A DNA stretch of 64,000 nt, taken from positions 1 through 64,000 of the forward strand of contig NZ_JADUCM010000006.1 of the NCBI RefSeq assembly GCF_016009175.1. The letters are read 5' to 3'. A program made the translations under genes and the position numbers. The stretch is from Pseudomonas alkylphenolica. GTDB lineage: Bacteria; Pseudomonadota; Gammaproteobacteria; Pseudomonadales; Pseudomonadaceae. Positions 1 to 8,657 of this stretch are shown here, piece after piece (position 1 is the first letter of the stretch; every line of letters begins with the position of its first letter). The notes below the pieces were generated by a model. The model saw only the letters and a program-made list of their open reading frames with translations. It had not been told where the DNA came from and searched no databases.

Positions 1-80
1 CCCCCCCCCCCCCCCCCCCCCGCGGTCTGCGCGGGGCGCCCCCCCCCCCCCCCCGCCCGCCCCCCCCCCCCCCCCCCCCC
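1..80. other. poly-C low-complexity tract (probable artefact)
   Basis: This stretch is almost entirely C, with short GC-only interruptions around 22-38 and 55-59. It stops abruptly at base 81, where clean xdhC codons (N-A-G-S-K-M) begin. A poly-proline stretch is not expected there, because XdhC proteins have an ordinary N-terminal region of about 35 residues at this point. The simplest reading is a bad contig end or base-calling artefact that has overwritten the 5' end of xdhC. Confidence 0.8.
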
Positions 81-830
81 AACGCCGGGTCGAAGATGGT
101 GGTCAGCGCCGAACAGCTGTTCGACACCATCGGTGGCGGGCACCTGGAATACAAGGCCATGAAAATCGCCCGGCAAATGCTTGCCGAGCGCCGCGAGTCC
201 CCGCACCTGGAACGCTTCAGCCTTGGCGCCAGCCTCGGTCAGTGCTGCGGCGGCGCCACGGTACTGCTGTTCGAGCCCATGGGTCAGGTTCAGGCGCAGA
301 TCGCCGTGTTCGGTGCAGGCCATGTCGGCCGCGCTCTGGTACCCTTGCTCGCCGCGCTACCCTGCAAGGTGCGCTGGATCGACTCGCGCGAACAGGAGTT
401 CCCCGAAAGCATTCCCGCCGGGGTCAGCAAGATTGTCAGTGAAGAGCCGGTCGATGAAGTCGACGACCTGCCCGCCGGCAGCTATTGCATTGTCATGACC
501 CACAACCATCAGCTGGACCTTGAGCTGACGGCCGCGATCCTCAAACGCAACGATTTCACCTGGTTCGGCCTGATCGGCTCGAAAACCAAACGCGTCAAGT
601 TCGAGCATCGCCTGCGCGAACGCGGCTACAGCGACGAACGCCTGCAACGCATGCGTTGCCCGATGGGCCTGGCCGAGGTCAAGGGCAAGCTGCCGATCGA
701 GATCGCCGTGTCCATCGCCGCGGAAATCATTGCCACCTACAACGCCAGCTTTGGCCAGCACGACAATGCTACCAACGCCGGCCCCATTGCCCAATTGCTG
801 CCGCCTTCACGGCGCAGCCAAGCCATATGA
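81..830 (+). CDS. xdhC: xanthine dehydrogenase accessory protein XdhC (5' end missing)
   Basis: XdhC binds the molybdenum cofactor and helps insert its sulfurated form into xanthine dehydrogenase (XdhAB), which makes urate from xanthine and hypoxanthine. The frame is open from base 81 (N-A-G-S-K) before the first ATG at 96. That ATG is internal: the family has about 35 more residues, hidden here under the poly-C tract. Visible features are the GGGHLEYKA region, a Rossmann-type GAGHVGRAL segment near residues 75-83 counted from the ATG at 96, and GLIGSKTKR later on. It lies 10 bp before guaD, so the two are probably cotranscribed, and xdhAB would be expected just upstream of the window. Confidence 0.93.
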   Translation, partial: NAGSKMVVSAEQLFDTIGGGHLEYKAMKIARQMLAERRESPHLERFSLGASLGQCCGGATVLLFEPMGQVQAQIAVFGAGHVGRALVPLLAALPCKVRWIDSREQEFPESIPAGVSKIVSEEPVDEVDDLPAGSYCIVMTHNHQLDLELTAAILKRNDFTWFGLIGSKTKRVKFEHRLRERGYSDERLQRMRCPMGLAEVKGKLPIEIAVSIAAEIIATYNASFGQHDNATNAGPIAQLLPPSRRSQAI

Positions 831-840
831 CGAGAGCCCT

Positions 841-2145
841 ATGAGCGCAACCCGCAAAGCCTACCGTGCCGCCATCCTGCACAGCATCGCCGACCCTGCC
901 GAAGTGGGCATCGAAGCGTCGTACCAGTATTTCGAAGACGGCCTGCTGGTGGTCGACAACGGCAAGATCAGCGCCCTGGGGCATGCCAGCGAACTGTTGC
1001 CGACCCTGCCCGCCGACATTGAAGTGCAGCACCATCAGGACGCACTGATCACCCCGGGCTTTATCGACACCCATATCCACTTTCCGCAGACCGGCATGAT
1101 CGGTTCCTACGGCGAGCAACTGCTGGACTGGCTCAACACCTACACCTTCCCGTGCGAGAAGCAGTTTGCCGACAAGTCACACGCCGACAAGGTGGCGAAG
1201 ATCTTCGTCGAAGAACTGCTGCGCAACGGCACCACCACTGCCCTGGTGTTTGGCAGCGTGCACCCCGAGTCGGTCAACGCCTTCTTCGAAGAGGCAGAGC
1301 GCCTGGACCTGCGCATGATCGCCGGCAAGGTGATGATGGACCGCAATGCCCCGGACTACCTGACCGACACCGCCGAGTCCGGCTACACCGAAAGCAAGGC
1401 GCTGATCGAGCGCTGGCACGGCAAAGGCCGTCTGCACTACGCAGTCACCCCGCGCTTTGCGCCGACCAGCACCCCGGAACAGCTGGCGCTGGCCGGTCAA
1501 TTGCTGGGCGAATTCCCCGACCTGTACATGCACACGCACCTGAGCGAAAACCTCAAGGAAATCGGCTGGGTCAAAGAGCTGTTCCCGGAGCGCAAGGCCT
1601 ACCTCGACGTCTACGACCACTTCAAGCTGCTCGGCGAGCGCTCGGTGTTCGCCCACGGCGTGCACCTGTGCGACGAGGAATGTCAGCGCCTGGCCGAAAC
1701 CGGTTCGGCCGTGGCGTTCTGCCCGACCTCCAACCTGTTTCTGGGCAGCGGTTTGTTCAACCTGCCTCAGGCTGAGCGTTTCAAGGTCAAGGTCGGTCTG
1801 GGGACGGATGTCGGCGCAGGCACCAGCTTCTCGCTGCTCAACACCCTGAATGAGGCATACAAGGTAATGCAACTTCAGGGCGCACGCCTGAGTCCGTTCA
1901 AGTCACTGTACCTGGCGACACTGGGCGGTGCCCAGGCGCTGTACCTGGATGACCGAATCGGCAGCCTAAAACCGGGCAACGATGCCGACTTCGTGGTCCT
2001 CGACTACAAAGCGACACCGTTGATGGACTACCGCATCCAGCAATCGAACAGCATCGACGAGACACTGTTCGTGCTGATGACCCTGGGCGACGACCGTACC
2101 GTCAAACAGACGTTCGCCGCCGGGCGCTGCGTGCACCAGCGCTAA
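841..2145 (+). CDS. guaD: guanine deaminase
   Basis: This zinc amidohydrolase converts guanine to xanthine plus ammonia and so feeds XdhABC. The ATG at 841 gives 434 residues, normal for bacterial GuaD; the open frame runs further upstream but into xdhC. Metal and active-site motifs of the family are visible: HIH at residues 78-80 after GFIDT, HTHLSE with histidines at 231 and 233, and Asp323 in TDVGAG. The C-terminal part carries the usual amidohydrolase closing segment (DADFVVLD). It follows xdhC by 10 bp, and its stop codon overlaps the convergent aqpZ stop by 4 bp. Confidence 0.95.
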   Translation: MSATRKAYRAAILHSIADPAEVGIEASYQYFEDGLLVVDNGKISALGHASELLPTLPADIEVQHHQDALITPGFIDTHIHFPQTGMIGSYGEQLLDWLNTYTFPCEKQFADKSHADKVAKIFVEELLRNGTTTALVFGSVHPESVNAFFEEAERLDLRMIAGKVMMDRNAPDYLTDTAESGYTESKALIERWHGKGRLHYAVTPRFAPTSTPEQLALAGQLLGEFPDLYMHTHLSENLKEIGWVKELFPERKAYLDVYDHFKLLGERSVFAHGVHLCDEECQRLAETGSAVAFCPTSNLFLGSGLFNLPQAERFKVKVGLGTDVGAGTSFSLLNTLNEAYKVMQLQGARLSPFKSLYLATLGGAQALYLDDRIGSLKPGNDADFVVLDYKATPLMDYRIQQSNSIDETLFVLMTLGDDRTVKQTFAAGRCVHQR

Positions 2146-2840
2146 GGCTCACGAGCCAGGCCGCGGTACAGCGCGCCGCCGATCACTGCCCCGATCAGCG
2201 GCGCCACCCAGAACAGCCACAGCTGCTGCAGTGCCCAGCCACCGACGAACAGCGCCGGTCCGGTGCTGCGCGCCGGGTTGACCGAGGTGTTGGTCACCGG
2301 AATCGAGATCAAGTGGATCAGGGTCAGCGCCAGGCCAATGGCAATCGGCGCAAAGCCTGCCGGTGCACGGCTGTCGGTGGCGCCCATGATGATCAGGATG
2401 AACATCGCAGTCATCACCACCTCACTGGCAAAGCCTGCCGCCAATGAATAGCCCGCCGGCGAATGCTCGGCATAGCCGTTGGAGGCCAGCCCCGACGACA
2501 ATTCGAAGCCCGCTTTGCCGCTGGCGATGAAGTAGATCACGCCCGCAGCAATGATGGCCCCGATCACCTGGGCAACGACGTAAGGAATGAGTTCTTTGGC
2601 CGGGAAACGCCCGCCGACTACCAGGCCCAGCGAGACGGCCGGGTTCAGGTGACACCCCGAGATATGGCCAATGGCAAAGGCCATTGTCAGCACAGTGAGG
2701 CCAAAGGCCAACGCCACCCCGACCAGCCCGATCCCCGCCGGCAGCGAGGCGGCCAACACCGCGCTGCCGCAACCACCCAACACCAACCAGAAGGTTCCGA
2801 TCAGCTCCGCACCCATGCGTTTGCCTAGTGGCATCGACAT
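2142..2840 (-). CDS. aqpZ: aquaporin Z
   Basis: This is an inner-membrane water channel of the MIP family. The 232-residue length and six hydrophobic segments fit AqpZ. Both half-helix motifs are present: NPA at residues 66-68 (HLNPAVSLG) and NPA at 188-190 followed by Arg191 of the selectivity filter (SVNPARS). The first ATG is preceded by GAGG about nine bases upstream, so it is preferred over Met3. The gene overlaps the end of guaD tail to tail. It has no obvious metabolic link to purines; the same neighbour is remembered in P. putida genomes. Confidence 0.93.
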   Translation of the reverse strand: MSMPLGKRMGAELIGTFWLVLGGCGSAVLAASLPAGIGLVGVALAFGLTVLTMAFAIGHISGCHLNPAVSLGLVVGGRFPAKELIPYVVAQVIGAIIAAGVIYFIASGKAGFELSSGLASNGYAEHSPAGYSLAAGFASEVVMTAMFILIIMGATDSRAPAGFAPIAIGLALTLIHLISIPVTNTSVNPARSTGPALFVGGWALQQLWLFWVAPLIGAVIGGALYRGLAREP

Positions 2841-2981
2841 ATTCCATTCCTCACCGAGTTGAAGTTACACGCTTAACGCGCAAGCCCAACTGCTGGATGA
2901 AGGTTTGCGGTAGTGAACAGGTGAGAATCTAGCAGAGGATGGTCGAAGTGCCAGTTGGCCTGGAACGCAACGAAAAACAGC

Positions 2982-3069
2982 GTAGGAGCCAGGCTTGCCG
3001 GCGAAGCAGGCGCGGCAGTCTATCTGCTGCACCGCATCACCGTTCTTCGCGGGCAAGCCTCGCTCCTAC
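2982..3069. repeat. REP pair, inverted
   Basis: Two copies of the P. putida-type REP core face each other. The left copy (2982-3006) reads GTAGGAGC, then AGGCTTGCC, then GCGAAG. The right copy (3045-3069) is its inverse, ending GCTCCTAC. The pair sits between the GntR gene stop and the aqpZ start, both on the minus strand, and would fold as a long hairpin in RNA from either side. Confidence 0.85.
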
Positions 3070-3082
3070 CAGCGATTGGGCC

Positions 3083-3847
3083 TTAGCCCTTGAGGGGGGC
3101 AGCACCGCGTTTTTTGGTTTGCAGCAGGTGCGAGAACACCGCGTGCAGGTCATCCGAGGCGCTGTCTTCGTCGAGGTTGAGCTTGCTGTCGATATGGTCC
3201 ATGTGGTGCATCATCAGGCTGACCGCCAGGTTGGCATCACGCGCTTCGATGGCATCGATCAACTGCATGTGCTCGTCGTAGGAGCAGTGCGAACGGTTGC
3301 CGCTTTCGTACTGGGCAATGATCAGCGAAGTTTGCGACACCAGGCTGCGCTGGAAGCTGATCAAGGGCGCGTTGCCTGCCGCTTCGGCCAGCTTGAGGTG
3401 GAATTCGCCGGACAGACGAATGCCTGCACCGCGGTCACCACGGGAGAAGCTGTCGCGCTCGTCGCGGACCATCTGGCGCAGTTCGTTGAGCTGCTCCGCG
3501 GTTGCGTGCTCGACTGCAAGCTCGGTGATCGCACGTTCAACCATGCGCCGCGAGAAGAACACCTGACGCGCCTCTTCGACCGTCGGGCTGGCCACCACGG
3601 CACCGCGATTGGGCCGCAACAGCACCACGCTTTCATGCGCCAGGCGCGACAGCGCTCGACGAATGATGGTGCGGCTGACACCAAAGATTTCCCCCAGCGC
3701 TTCCTCGCTCAATTTGGTACCCGGCGCCAGGCGCTGTTCGAGAATGGCCTCGAAAATGTGCGCGTAGACGATATCGTCCTGGGTTCCACTGCGTCCGGCC
3801 TTGCCGGTACGTACAGGTTTCTTGAGGGGTTGCAGCTGTTCGTTCAT
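3083..3847 (-). CDS. GntR-family (FadR/FCD subfamily) regulator of purine catabolism
   Basis: This is a DNA-binding regulator with an N-terminal winged helix (KLSEEALGEIFGVSRTIIRRAL, roughly residues 39-60) and an all-helical FCD ligand-binding domain. The ATG at 3847 gives 254 residues; an upstream in-frame start at 3955 would add 36 atypical residues. It lies beside guaD/xdhC and faces azgA, as its relative PA1520 does in the P. aeruginosa purine cluster (from memory). FadR-type regulators bind T.GTA-TAC.A palindromes. The sequence TTGTATACAA repeated in this window fits that rule and is the likely operator, including a weaker copy upstream of this gene. The effector is unknown; an allantoin-pathway intermediate or a ureide is plausible. 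Confidence 0.85.
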   Translation of the reverse strand: MNEQLQPLKKPVRTGKAGRSGTQDDIVYAHIFEAILEQRLAPGTKLSEEALGEIFGVSRTIIRRALSRLAHESVVLLRPNRGAVVASPTVEEARQVFFSRRMVERAITELAVEHATAEQLNELRQMVRDERDSFSRGDRGAGIRLSGEFHLKLAEAAGNAPLISFQRSLVSQTSLIIAQYESGNRSHCSYDEHMQLIDAIEARDANLAVSLMMHHMDHIDSKLNLDEDSASDDLHAVFSHLLQTKKRGAAPLKG

Positions 3848-3952
3848 GGGCGCTCGTGCACGGAAATCCGCCAATCGGACCCTGACTTTAATAGCAGTCA
3901 GCGGGGCGAAGGCAAGTCCTGGTAAGAAAATTAAACGATTAAGGTATGGACG

Positions 3953-3963
3953 CATTGTACACA
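3953..3963. promoter_or_regulatory. imperfect TTGTATACAA-like site upstream of the GntR gene
   Basis: The sequence CATTGTACACA matches the palindrome TTGTATACAA at 8 of 10 positions. It lies about 105 bp upstream of the chosen GntR start and could serve autoregulation. It is a weak copy compared with the perfect sites at 4053, 6529, 18366 and 18506. Confidence 0.35.
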
Positions 3964-4043
3964 GCCGCAGCGATTTCTGCAGGGGATGATGGCCTTTATA
4001 GCTAGACGCAGAAATTATTTGAGCACAACACCAAAAACATTAT

Positions 4044-4071
4044 TTGCATTCTTTGTATACAAACGCATAAT
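4044..4071 (+). promoter_or_regulatory. azgA promoter with operator in the spacer
   Basis: A sigma-70-like pair is visible: TTGCAT at 4044-4049 and CATAAT at 4066-4071, 16 bp apart. The perfect 12-bp palindrome TTTGTATACAAA (4052-4063) fills the spacer. A protein bound there would block RNA polymerase, so repression is expected. The rest of the 359-bp gap 3848-4206 holds no gene that I can support. GAGGAG at 4193-4198 is the ribosome binding site for the GTG at 4207. Confidence 0.6.
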
Positions 4072-4206
4072 CCATGCGTGCAACTTCCTGACTCAGAAGT
4101 CAACAAACGGTCCGGTCGCCTGCCATCCCATCCGCCTCACAGAGCTCCCCAGTGCGTGCGCAGGACTGGCTCTGAAAAACAAGAAAAGACTTGAGGAGTA
4201 CACGCT

Positions 4207-5556
4207 GTGGAAAGCCGCAAATCCGAAGCCCCTACGCTGGATCTTGCCCCACCGCTCGAAACGAGCTGGCTGGAGCGGATTTTCAAACTCAAGCTACATG
4301 GCACCACCGTCAAAACCGAAATGATCGCCGGGTTGACCACCTTTATCACCATGGCGTACATCATTTTCGTCAACCCCAACATCATGGCCGACGCCGGTAT
4401 CGATCACGGGGCGGCATTCGTCGCCACCTGTATTGCCGCCGCACTGGGCTGTCTGTTGATGGGCCTGTATGCCAACTGGCCGGTCGGCCTGGCACCCGGC
4501 ATGGGGCTCAACGCCTTCTTCACCTACACCGTGGTCGGGACCATGGGCTACACCTGGGAAGCTGCGCTGGGCGCAGTGTTCGTCTCCGGGGTGCTGTTCA
4601 TGCTGCTGACCCTGTCGCGCGTGCGTGAATGGCTGCTCAACAGCATTCCCGTGAGCTTGCGTCATGCAATGGGTGCCGGCGTCGGATTGTTTCTCGGACT
4701 GATCGGTCTTAAAACTGCCGGAATTGTCGTCGACAGCCCGGCCACCCTGATCAAGCTCGGATCCCTGCACGAACCTGGCCCGCTGCTGGCGGCGATCTGC
4801 TTCCTGATGATCGCGGTACTCAGCTATCACCGCGTGTTTGGTGCGATCCTGATCAGCATCATCAGCGTCACCCTCGCCGGCTGGGGCCTGGGCCTGGTCG
4901 AATATGGCGGTTTGTTCTCGCTGCCGCCGAGTCTGGCACCGACCTGGATGGCCATGGACGTCGCCGGCGTGTTCAACGTCAGCATGATCGCCGTGGTGTT
5001 TGCCTTCCTCTTCGTGCACATGTTCGACACTGCCGGCACCCTGATGGGCGTCGCCCAGCGGGCCAACCTGGTGAATGCTGACGGCCGTATCGAAAACCTT
5101 TCTCGGGCCTTGAAGGCTGACAGCGCATCCAGCGTATTCGGTGCCGTGGTCGGCGTACCGCCGGTCACCAGCTACGTGGAGAGTGCTGCCGGTGTGGCCG
5201 CGGGGGGGCGTACCGGCCTGACGGCTGTGGTGGTCGGCCTGTTCTTTATTGCCGCGATGTTCTTCGCACCACTGGCCGGGATGATTCCCGCCTACGCCAC
5301 GGCAGGTGCGTTGATCTACGTCGCCATGCTGATGATGGGCAGCATGGCCCACATCAACTGGGATGAAGCCACCGACAGCATTCCGGCGATCGTCACCGCG
5401 ATTATGATGCCGCTGACCTTCTCGGTTGCCGACGGCATTGCCCTGGGCTTTATCACCTATGTCGTGCTCAAGGCCGGTACCGGGCGTTTCAGCGAGATCT
5501 CCGCGAGCCTGTGGGTGCTGACCGCAATCTTCATTGCCAAGTTCGTATTCCTGTAA
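4207..5556 (+). CDS. AzgA-type purine (adenine/guanine/hypoxanthine) permease
   Basis: This inner-membrane nucleobase:proton symporter has 449 residues and about 12-14 hydrophobic segments. Family hallmarks are GLTTFITMAYIIFVNPNI near the N-terminus, the GLAPGMGLNAFF motif near residues 97-108, and FDTAGTLMGVA in the middle. These place it in the AzgA/GhxP/PurP branch of NCS2 rather than the UraA/UacT branch. The start is GTG with a well-placed GAGGAG. It brings in the bases that GuaD and Xdh consume. Its promoter carries a perfect TTGTATACAA operator, and transcription ends at a strong intrinsic terminator just downstream. Substrate choice among the purines cannot be told from sequence alone. 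Confidence 0.88.
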   Translation: MESRKSEAPTLDLAPPLETSWLERIFKLKLHGTTVKTEMIAGLTTFITMAYIIFVNPNIMADAGIDHGAAFVATCIAAALGCLLMGLYANWPVGLAPGMGLNAFFTYTVVGTMGYTWEAALGAVFVSGVLFMLLTLSRVREWLLNSIPVSLRHAMGAGVGLFLGLIGLKTAGIVVDSPATLIKLGSLHEPGPLLAAICFLMIAVLSYHRVFGAILISIISVTLAGWGLGLVEYGGLFSLPPSLAPTWMAMDVAGVFNVSMIAVVFAFLFVHMFDTAGTLMGVAQRANLVNADGRIENLSRALKADSASSVFGAVVGVPPVTSYVESAAGVAAGGRTGLTAVVVGLFFIAAMFFAPLAGMIPAYATAGALIYVAMLMMGSMAHINWDEATDSIPAIVTAIMMPLTFSVADGIALGFITYVVLKAGTGRFSEISASLWVLTAIFIAKFVFL

Positions 5557-5576
5557 CCACACCCCTGGGGTACACA

Positions 5577-5605
5577 AAGCCTCACCTTCGGGTGGGGCTT
5601 TTTTA
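5577..5605 (+). terminator. intrinsic terminator of azgA
   Basis: The stem AGCCTCACC / GGTGGGGCT closes a TTCG tetraloop and is followed by a run of T (5599-5604). It starts about 20 bp after the azgA stop. Confidence 0.9.
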
Positions 5606-5640
5606 TTCATAGCGCACAGGTCTGCGGCGTACCCCAACCT

Positions 5641-5728
5641 GTAGGAGCGTGGCTTGCCCGCGAAAAGCGATGACGCGGTGCATCAGGGGCACCGTGGTGC
5701 CTGGTTCGCCGGCAAGCCTGGCTCCTAC
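5641..5728. repeat. REP pair, inverted
   Basis: GTAGGAGCGTGGCTTGCCCG (5641-5660) and its inverse (5705-5728, ending GGCTCCTAC) face each other. They lie in the 319-bp gap between azgA and hiuH, which otherwise contains only the two intrinsic terminators. Confidence 0.85.
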
Positions 5729-5814
5729 GTCGATGGCCTGCAGGTGGGATTGTTGTCCCGACACCAACCACTTGCGACTCCCTCAAAGGCAGTTGCGCCC
5801 ACGAAAACCCGGGC

Positions 5815-5844
5815 AAAAAAAAGCCCGCCAGTGTGATAGCGGGC
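5815..5844 (-). terminator. intrinsic terminator of hiuH
   Basis: Read on the minus strand, the stem GCCCGC (5844-5839) pairs with GCGGGC (5828-5823) and is followed by eight T residues (5822-5815). It begins about 30 bp after the hiuH stop. Confidence 0.85.
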
Positions 5845-5875
5845 AAGGACCTACGAAGATTCTTCTAGCGACCAA

Positions 5876-6229
5876 CTAGCTTCCACGATAGGTCGAGTAA
5901 CTGTACGGCGAGATCAACAGAGGCACGTGGTAGTGATCCTGCTCGGCGCTGATGCCAAAACGCAGGACCACGACGTCCAGGAATGCATGCTCGGGCAACT
6001 GCACACCACGGGCACGGTAGTAATCGCCGGCATTGAACTGCAGCTGGTAAACGCCACTGCGATAGTCATCGCCCTGCAGCAGCGGCGCATCGCAACGGCC
6101 GTCGCTGTTGGTAAGCGCGGTGTTTACCAGTTCCAGCTGCTGGCCTTCGACCCGGTACAGCTCGACCTTGATCGAACTGCCAGGGCAGCCATGTGCGGCA
6201 TCCAGTACATGCGTGGTCAATCGTCCCAT
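5876..6229 (-). CDS. hiuH: 5-hydroxyisourate hydrolase (transthyretin-like)
   Basis: HiuH hydrolyses 5-hydroxyisourate, the product of urate oxidation, to OHCU. The ATG at 6229 gives 117 residues, the normal family length, and has a GAGG-type ribosome binding site. Family signatures are TTHVLDAAHGCPG at the N-terminus and the terminal Y-R-G-S tetrapeptide that marks HiuH and separates it from transthyretin. It is transcribed away from puuE, and the shared 384-bp gap has two operator-like palindromes. It ends in its own terminator, so it is a single-gene unit acting beside PuuD and UraD. Confidence 0.95.
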   Translation of the reverse strand: MGRLTTHVLDAAHGCPGSSIKVELYRVEGQQLELVNTALTNSDGRCDAPLLQGDDYRSGVYQLQFNAGDYYRARGVQLPEHAFLDVVVLRFGISAEQDHYHVPLLISPYSYSTYRGS

Positions 6230-6334
6230 TGCTTGCTCGCCTCTGTTCTGTCTGTGGGCAAAAAATCCCGCACGGCACCGGCAGGGGGCACGGCAACGTA
6301 CGACTGTCGGATTATTAAGACATTTTTCTGTAAA

Positions 6335-6346
6335 ATTGTACACAAT
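6335..6346. promoter_or_regulatory. operator-like palindrome upstream of hiuH
   Basis: ATTGTACACAAT differs from the TTGTATACAA consensus at one position (9 of 10). It lies about 105 bp upstream of the hiuH start. Confidence 0.55.
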
Positions 6347-6509
6347 AATTAGGTATTCTTTCCGGGCAACGCCTTACCCCCCTGTAAATACGCCATCAGT
6401 CGCAAAACCAGACGGCTGGCCATTGATCGCGTCATAAGCTGACCAATCAGGCAGATTTCTTGCAGAGGGTTTTCGGGGGCTGACTGCAAAGAAATACGAA
6501 AAAACAGGC

Positions 6510-6539
6510 TTACAAACCGCAAACAAAGTTGTATACAAT
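6510..6539 (+). promoter_or_regulatory. puuE promoter overlapping perfect TTGTATACAA operator
   Basis: TTACAA (6510-6515) and TATACA (6532-6537) are 16 bp apart and make a reasonable sigma-70 promoter. The palindrome TTGTATACAA (6529-6538) covers the -10 box, so binding should repress. The start codon at 6614 has AAGGAAG upstream as ribosome binding site. Confidence 0.6.
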
Positions 6540-6613
6540 CATCTCATCGACGTGGGCGATACCCTACCCGGGCGCCACGCCATCCGTTTACACGTATAAG
6601 AAGGAAGACTGCA

Positions 6614-7540
6614 GTGAGCGCTGATTATCCTCGCGACCTGATCGGTTACGGCAATACCCCACCCCATCCGCGCTGGCCGGGGAATGCCCGCATCGCTTTG
6701 TCTTTCGTGCTCAATTACGAAGAAGGTGGTGAACGCAACATTCTTCACGGAGACAAGGAATCAGAAGCCTTTCTCTCGGAAATGGTCGCCGCCCAGCCCC
6801 TGCAGGGCGCTCGTAACATGAGCATGGAATCGCTCTACGAGTACGGTAGCCGTGCCGGCGTCTGGCGCCTGCTCAAGCTGTTCAAGGACACCGGCGTGCC
6901 GATGACCATCTTCGCCGTCGCCATGGCCGCCCAGCGCCACCCGGACGTGATCCGCGCCATGGTCGAAGCCGGCCACGAAATCTGCAGCCACGGCTACCGC
7001 TGGATCGACTACCAGAACATGGATGAGGCGCAGGAGCGTGAGCACATGCTCGAAGCCATCCGCATCCTCACCGAGCTGACCGGCGAACGTCCGCTGGGCT
7101 GGTACACCGGCCGCACCGGGCCGAACACCCGCCGCCTGGTGATGGAGGAAGGTGGCTTCCTCTACGACAGCGACACCTATGACGATGACCTGCCCTACTG
7201 GGAACCGAACAACCCGACCGGCAAAGCGCACCTGGTGATCCCCTACACCCTGGACACCAACGACATGCGTTTCACCCAGGTCCAAGGTTTCAACTGTGGC
7301 GAGCAGTTCTTCCAGTACCTCAAAGACGCCTTCGACGTGCTCTACGAAGAAGGCGCCGAAGCGCCAAAAATGCTCTCCATCGGCCTGCACTGCCGCCTGG
7401 TCGGCCGTCCGGCACGCCTGGCCGCACTCAAGCGCTTCATCGAATACGCCAAGAGCCATGATCAAGTCTGGTTCACCCGGCGCGTGGACATCGCCCGTCA
7501 CTGGCATGCCACCCACCCTTACAAAGCCGAGACTGTCTAA
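6614..7540 (+). CDS. puuE: allantoinase PuuE
   Basis: This cofactor-independent allantoinase of the polysaccharide-deacetylase fold opens the allantoin ring to allantoate. The GTG at 6614 has an AAGGAAG site and gives 308 residues, the family norm. The NodB-type core is visible as FAVAMAAQRHPDVIRAMVEAG followed by EICSHGYRW. It is the first gene of puuE-uraD-allA-puuD-uacT; its stop overlaps the uraD start (TAATG). Its promoter is overlapped by a TTGTATACAA operator. Allantoate would next need allantoicase, which is not encoded nearby. Confidence 0.94.
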   Translation: MSADYPRDLIGYGNTPPHPRWPGNARIALSFVLNYEEGGERNILHGDKESEAFLSEMVAAQPLQGARNMSMESLYEYGSRAGVWRLLKLFKDTGVPMTIFAVAMAAQRHPDVIRAMVEAGHEICSHGYRWIDYQNMDEAQEREHMLEAIRILTELTGERPLGWYTGRTGPNTRRLVMEEGGFLYDSDTYDDDLPYWEPNNPTGKAHLVIPYTLDTNDMRFTQVQGFNCGEQFFQYLKDAFDVLYEEGAEAPKMLSIGLHCRLVGRPARLAALKRFIEYAKSHDQVWFTRRVDIARHWHATHPYKAETV

Positions 7541-8055
7541 TGACCGCGTTCAAAACCCTCACGCCTTCGACCCTGGAACGCCAGGCGTTCGTCGAAGCGT
7601 TTGCCGACATCTACGAACACTCGCCGTGGGTTGCCGAAAAAGCCTACGACCTGGGCCAACTGCAGGAAATCGACCAGATCGAAGCCCTGCACCAGCGCAT
7701 GAGCGACATTCTCCTGAGTGCCGATCACGCCGCCCAGCTGGCACTGATCAACGCTCACCCGGACCTCGCCGGCAAGGCCGCGATCCAGGGCGAACTGACC
7801 GAATCGAGCACCAATGAACAGGCCGGCGCCGGCATTCACCAGTGCACCGCCGAAGAGTTCGAACGCTTCACCGAGCTTAACGACGCCTACAAGGCCAAGT
7901 TCCAGTTTCCGTTCATCATGGCGGTAAAAGGCAGCAATCGGCACCAGATCCTCGCCTCCTTCGAGAAGCGCATCCACAACTCGGTCGAAGCCGAGTTCAA
8001 GGAAGCGCTGGCGCAGATCAACCTGATTGCCCTGTTCCGCCTGCTGCAACTTTAA
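7540..8055 (+). CDS. uraD: OHCU decarboxylase
   Basis: UraD decarboxylates 2-oxo-4-hydroxy-4-carboxy-5-ureidoimidazoline to (S)-allantoin, the step after HiuH. It has 171 residues, normal for the family. The catalytic histidine sits in the HPDL motif (His73 in INAHPDLAGKAA), with the S-x-N-E-Q segment at 90-94 giving the partner residues. The ATG overlaps the puuE stop by one base, so translation is probably coupled. Confidence 0.95.
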   Translation: MTAFKTLTPSTLERQAFVEAFADIYEHSPWVAEKAYDLGQLQEIDQIEALHQRMSDILLSADHAAQLALINAHPDLAGKAAIQGELTESSTNEQAGAGIHQCTAEEFERFTELNDAYKAKFQFPFIMAVKGSNRHQILASFEKRIHNSVEAEFKEALAQINLIALFRLLQL

Positions 8056-8103
8056 GGGCAAGGCCAGCCTTACCCTCCACAACACAGAATAAAGAGATAC
8101 CGC

Positions 8104-8607
8104 ATGCGCACTTTAGTGATTGAGCCCTTGACCAAAGAAGCCTTCGCCCCTTTCGGTGACGTGATCGAAACCGACGGCAGCGACCACTTCATGATCAACA
8201 ACGGTTCGACCATGCGCTTCCACAAGCTGGCCACGGTACAAACCGCCCAGCCCGAGGACAACGCGATCATCAGCATCTTCCGTGCCGACGCACAGGACAT
8301 GCCACTGACCGTACGCATGCTGGAGCGCCATCCGCTGGGCAGCCAGGCGTTTATTCCGCTGCTCGGCAATCCCTTTCTGATCGTGGTCGCGCCCGTTGGC
8401 GATGCACCTGTATCAGGTTTGGTCCGTGCTTTTGTCAGCAATGGCAAGCAGGGCATTAATTACCATCGCGGCGTCTGGCACCACCCGGTGCTGACGATCG
8501 AAAAGCGGGATGACTTCCTGGTGGTTGATCGCAGTGGCACTGGCAACAACTGCGATGAGCATTTTTTCAATGAGGATGAGCAACTGATCCTCGCCCCCCA
8601 CCAATAA
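8104..8607 (+). CDS. allA: ureidoglycolate lyase
   Basis: AllA splits ureidoglycolate into glyoxylate and urea, the last step before the Gcl branch. The 167-residue length fits, and the motifs I-N-Y-H-R-G-V-W-H near residue 119 and F-I-P-L in the cupin core are typical. It follows uraD by only 48 bp. In the P. aeruginosa cluster, as I remember it, allantoicase lies between these two genes; here there is no room for it. Both products have a use in the window: glyoxylate for Gcl and urea for the transporter at 25070. Confidence 0.93.
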   Translation: MRTLVIEPLTKEAFAPFGDVIETDGSDHFMINNGSTMRFHKLATVQTAQPEDNAIISIFRADAQDMPLTVRMLERHPLGSQAFIPLLGNPFLIVVAPVGDAPVSGLVRAFVSNGKQGINYHRGVWHHPVLTIEKRDDFLVVDRSGTGNNCDEHFFNEDEQLILAPHQ

Positions 8608-8657
8608 GAGAAGACCTGAGCACCCGGATACAGGGTGCCAGGGTAGAGGTAAAGACT

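Larger units (their letters stand above)
6230..6613. promoter_or_regulatory. hiuH-puuE divergent control region
   Basis: This 384-bp gap contains no coding frame that I can support. It is clearly richer in A+T than its surroundings, notably 6310-6360 and 6480-6540. It carries an operator-like site near hiuH (6335-6346) and a perfect one near puuE (6529-6538), consistent with one regulator controlling both directions. Confidence 0.7.

Noticed and set aside
2939..3925. 328-codon plus-strand frame over the GntR gene
   Set aside because: It starts in REP sequence and mirrors a clear FCD-domain regulator on the other strand.
4294..5637. 447-codon open frame antisense to azgA
   Set aside because: Composition is Gly/Asp/Gln/His-rich with no recognisable domain, typical of the reverse frame of a high-GC membrane protein gene; azgA itself is well supported.
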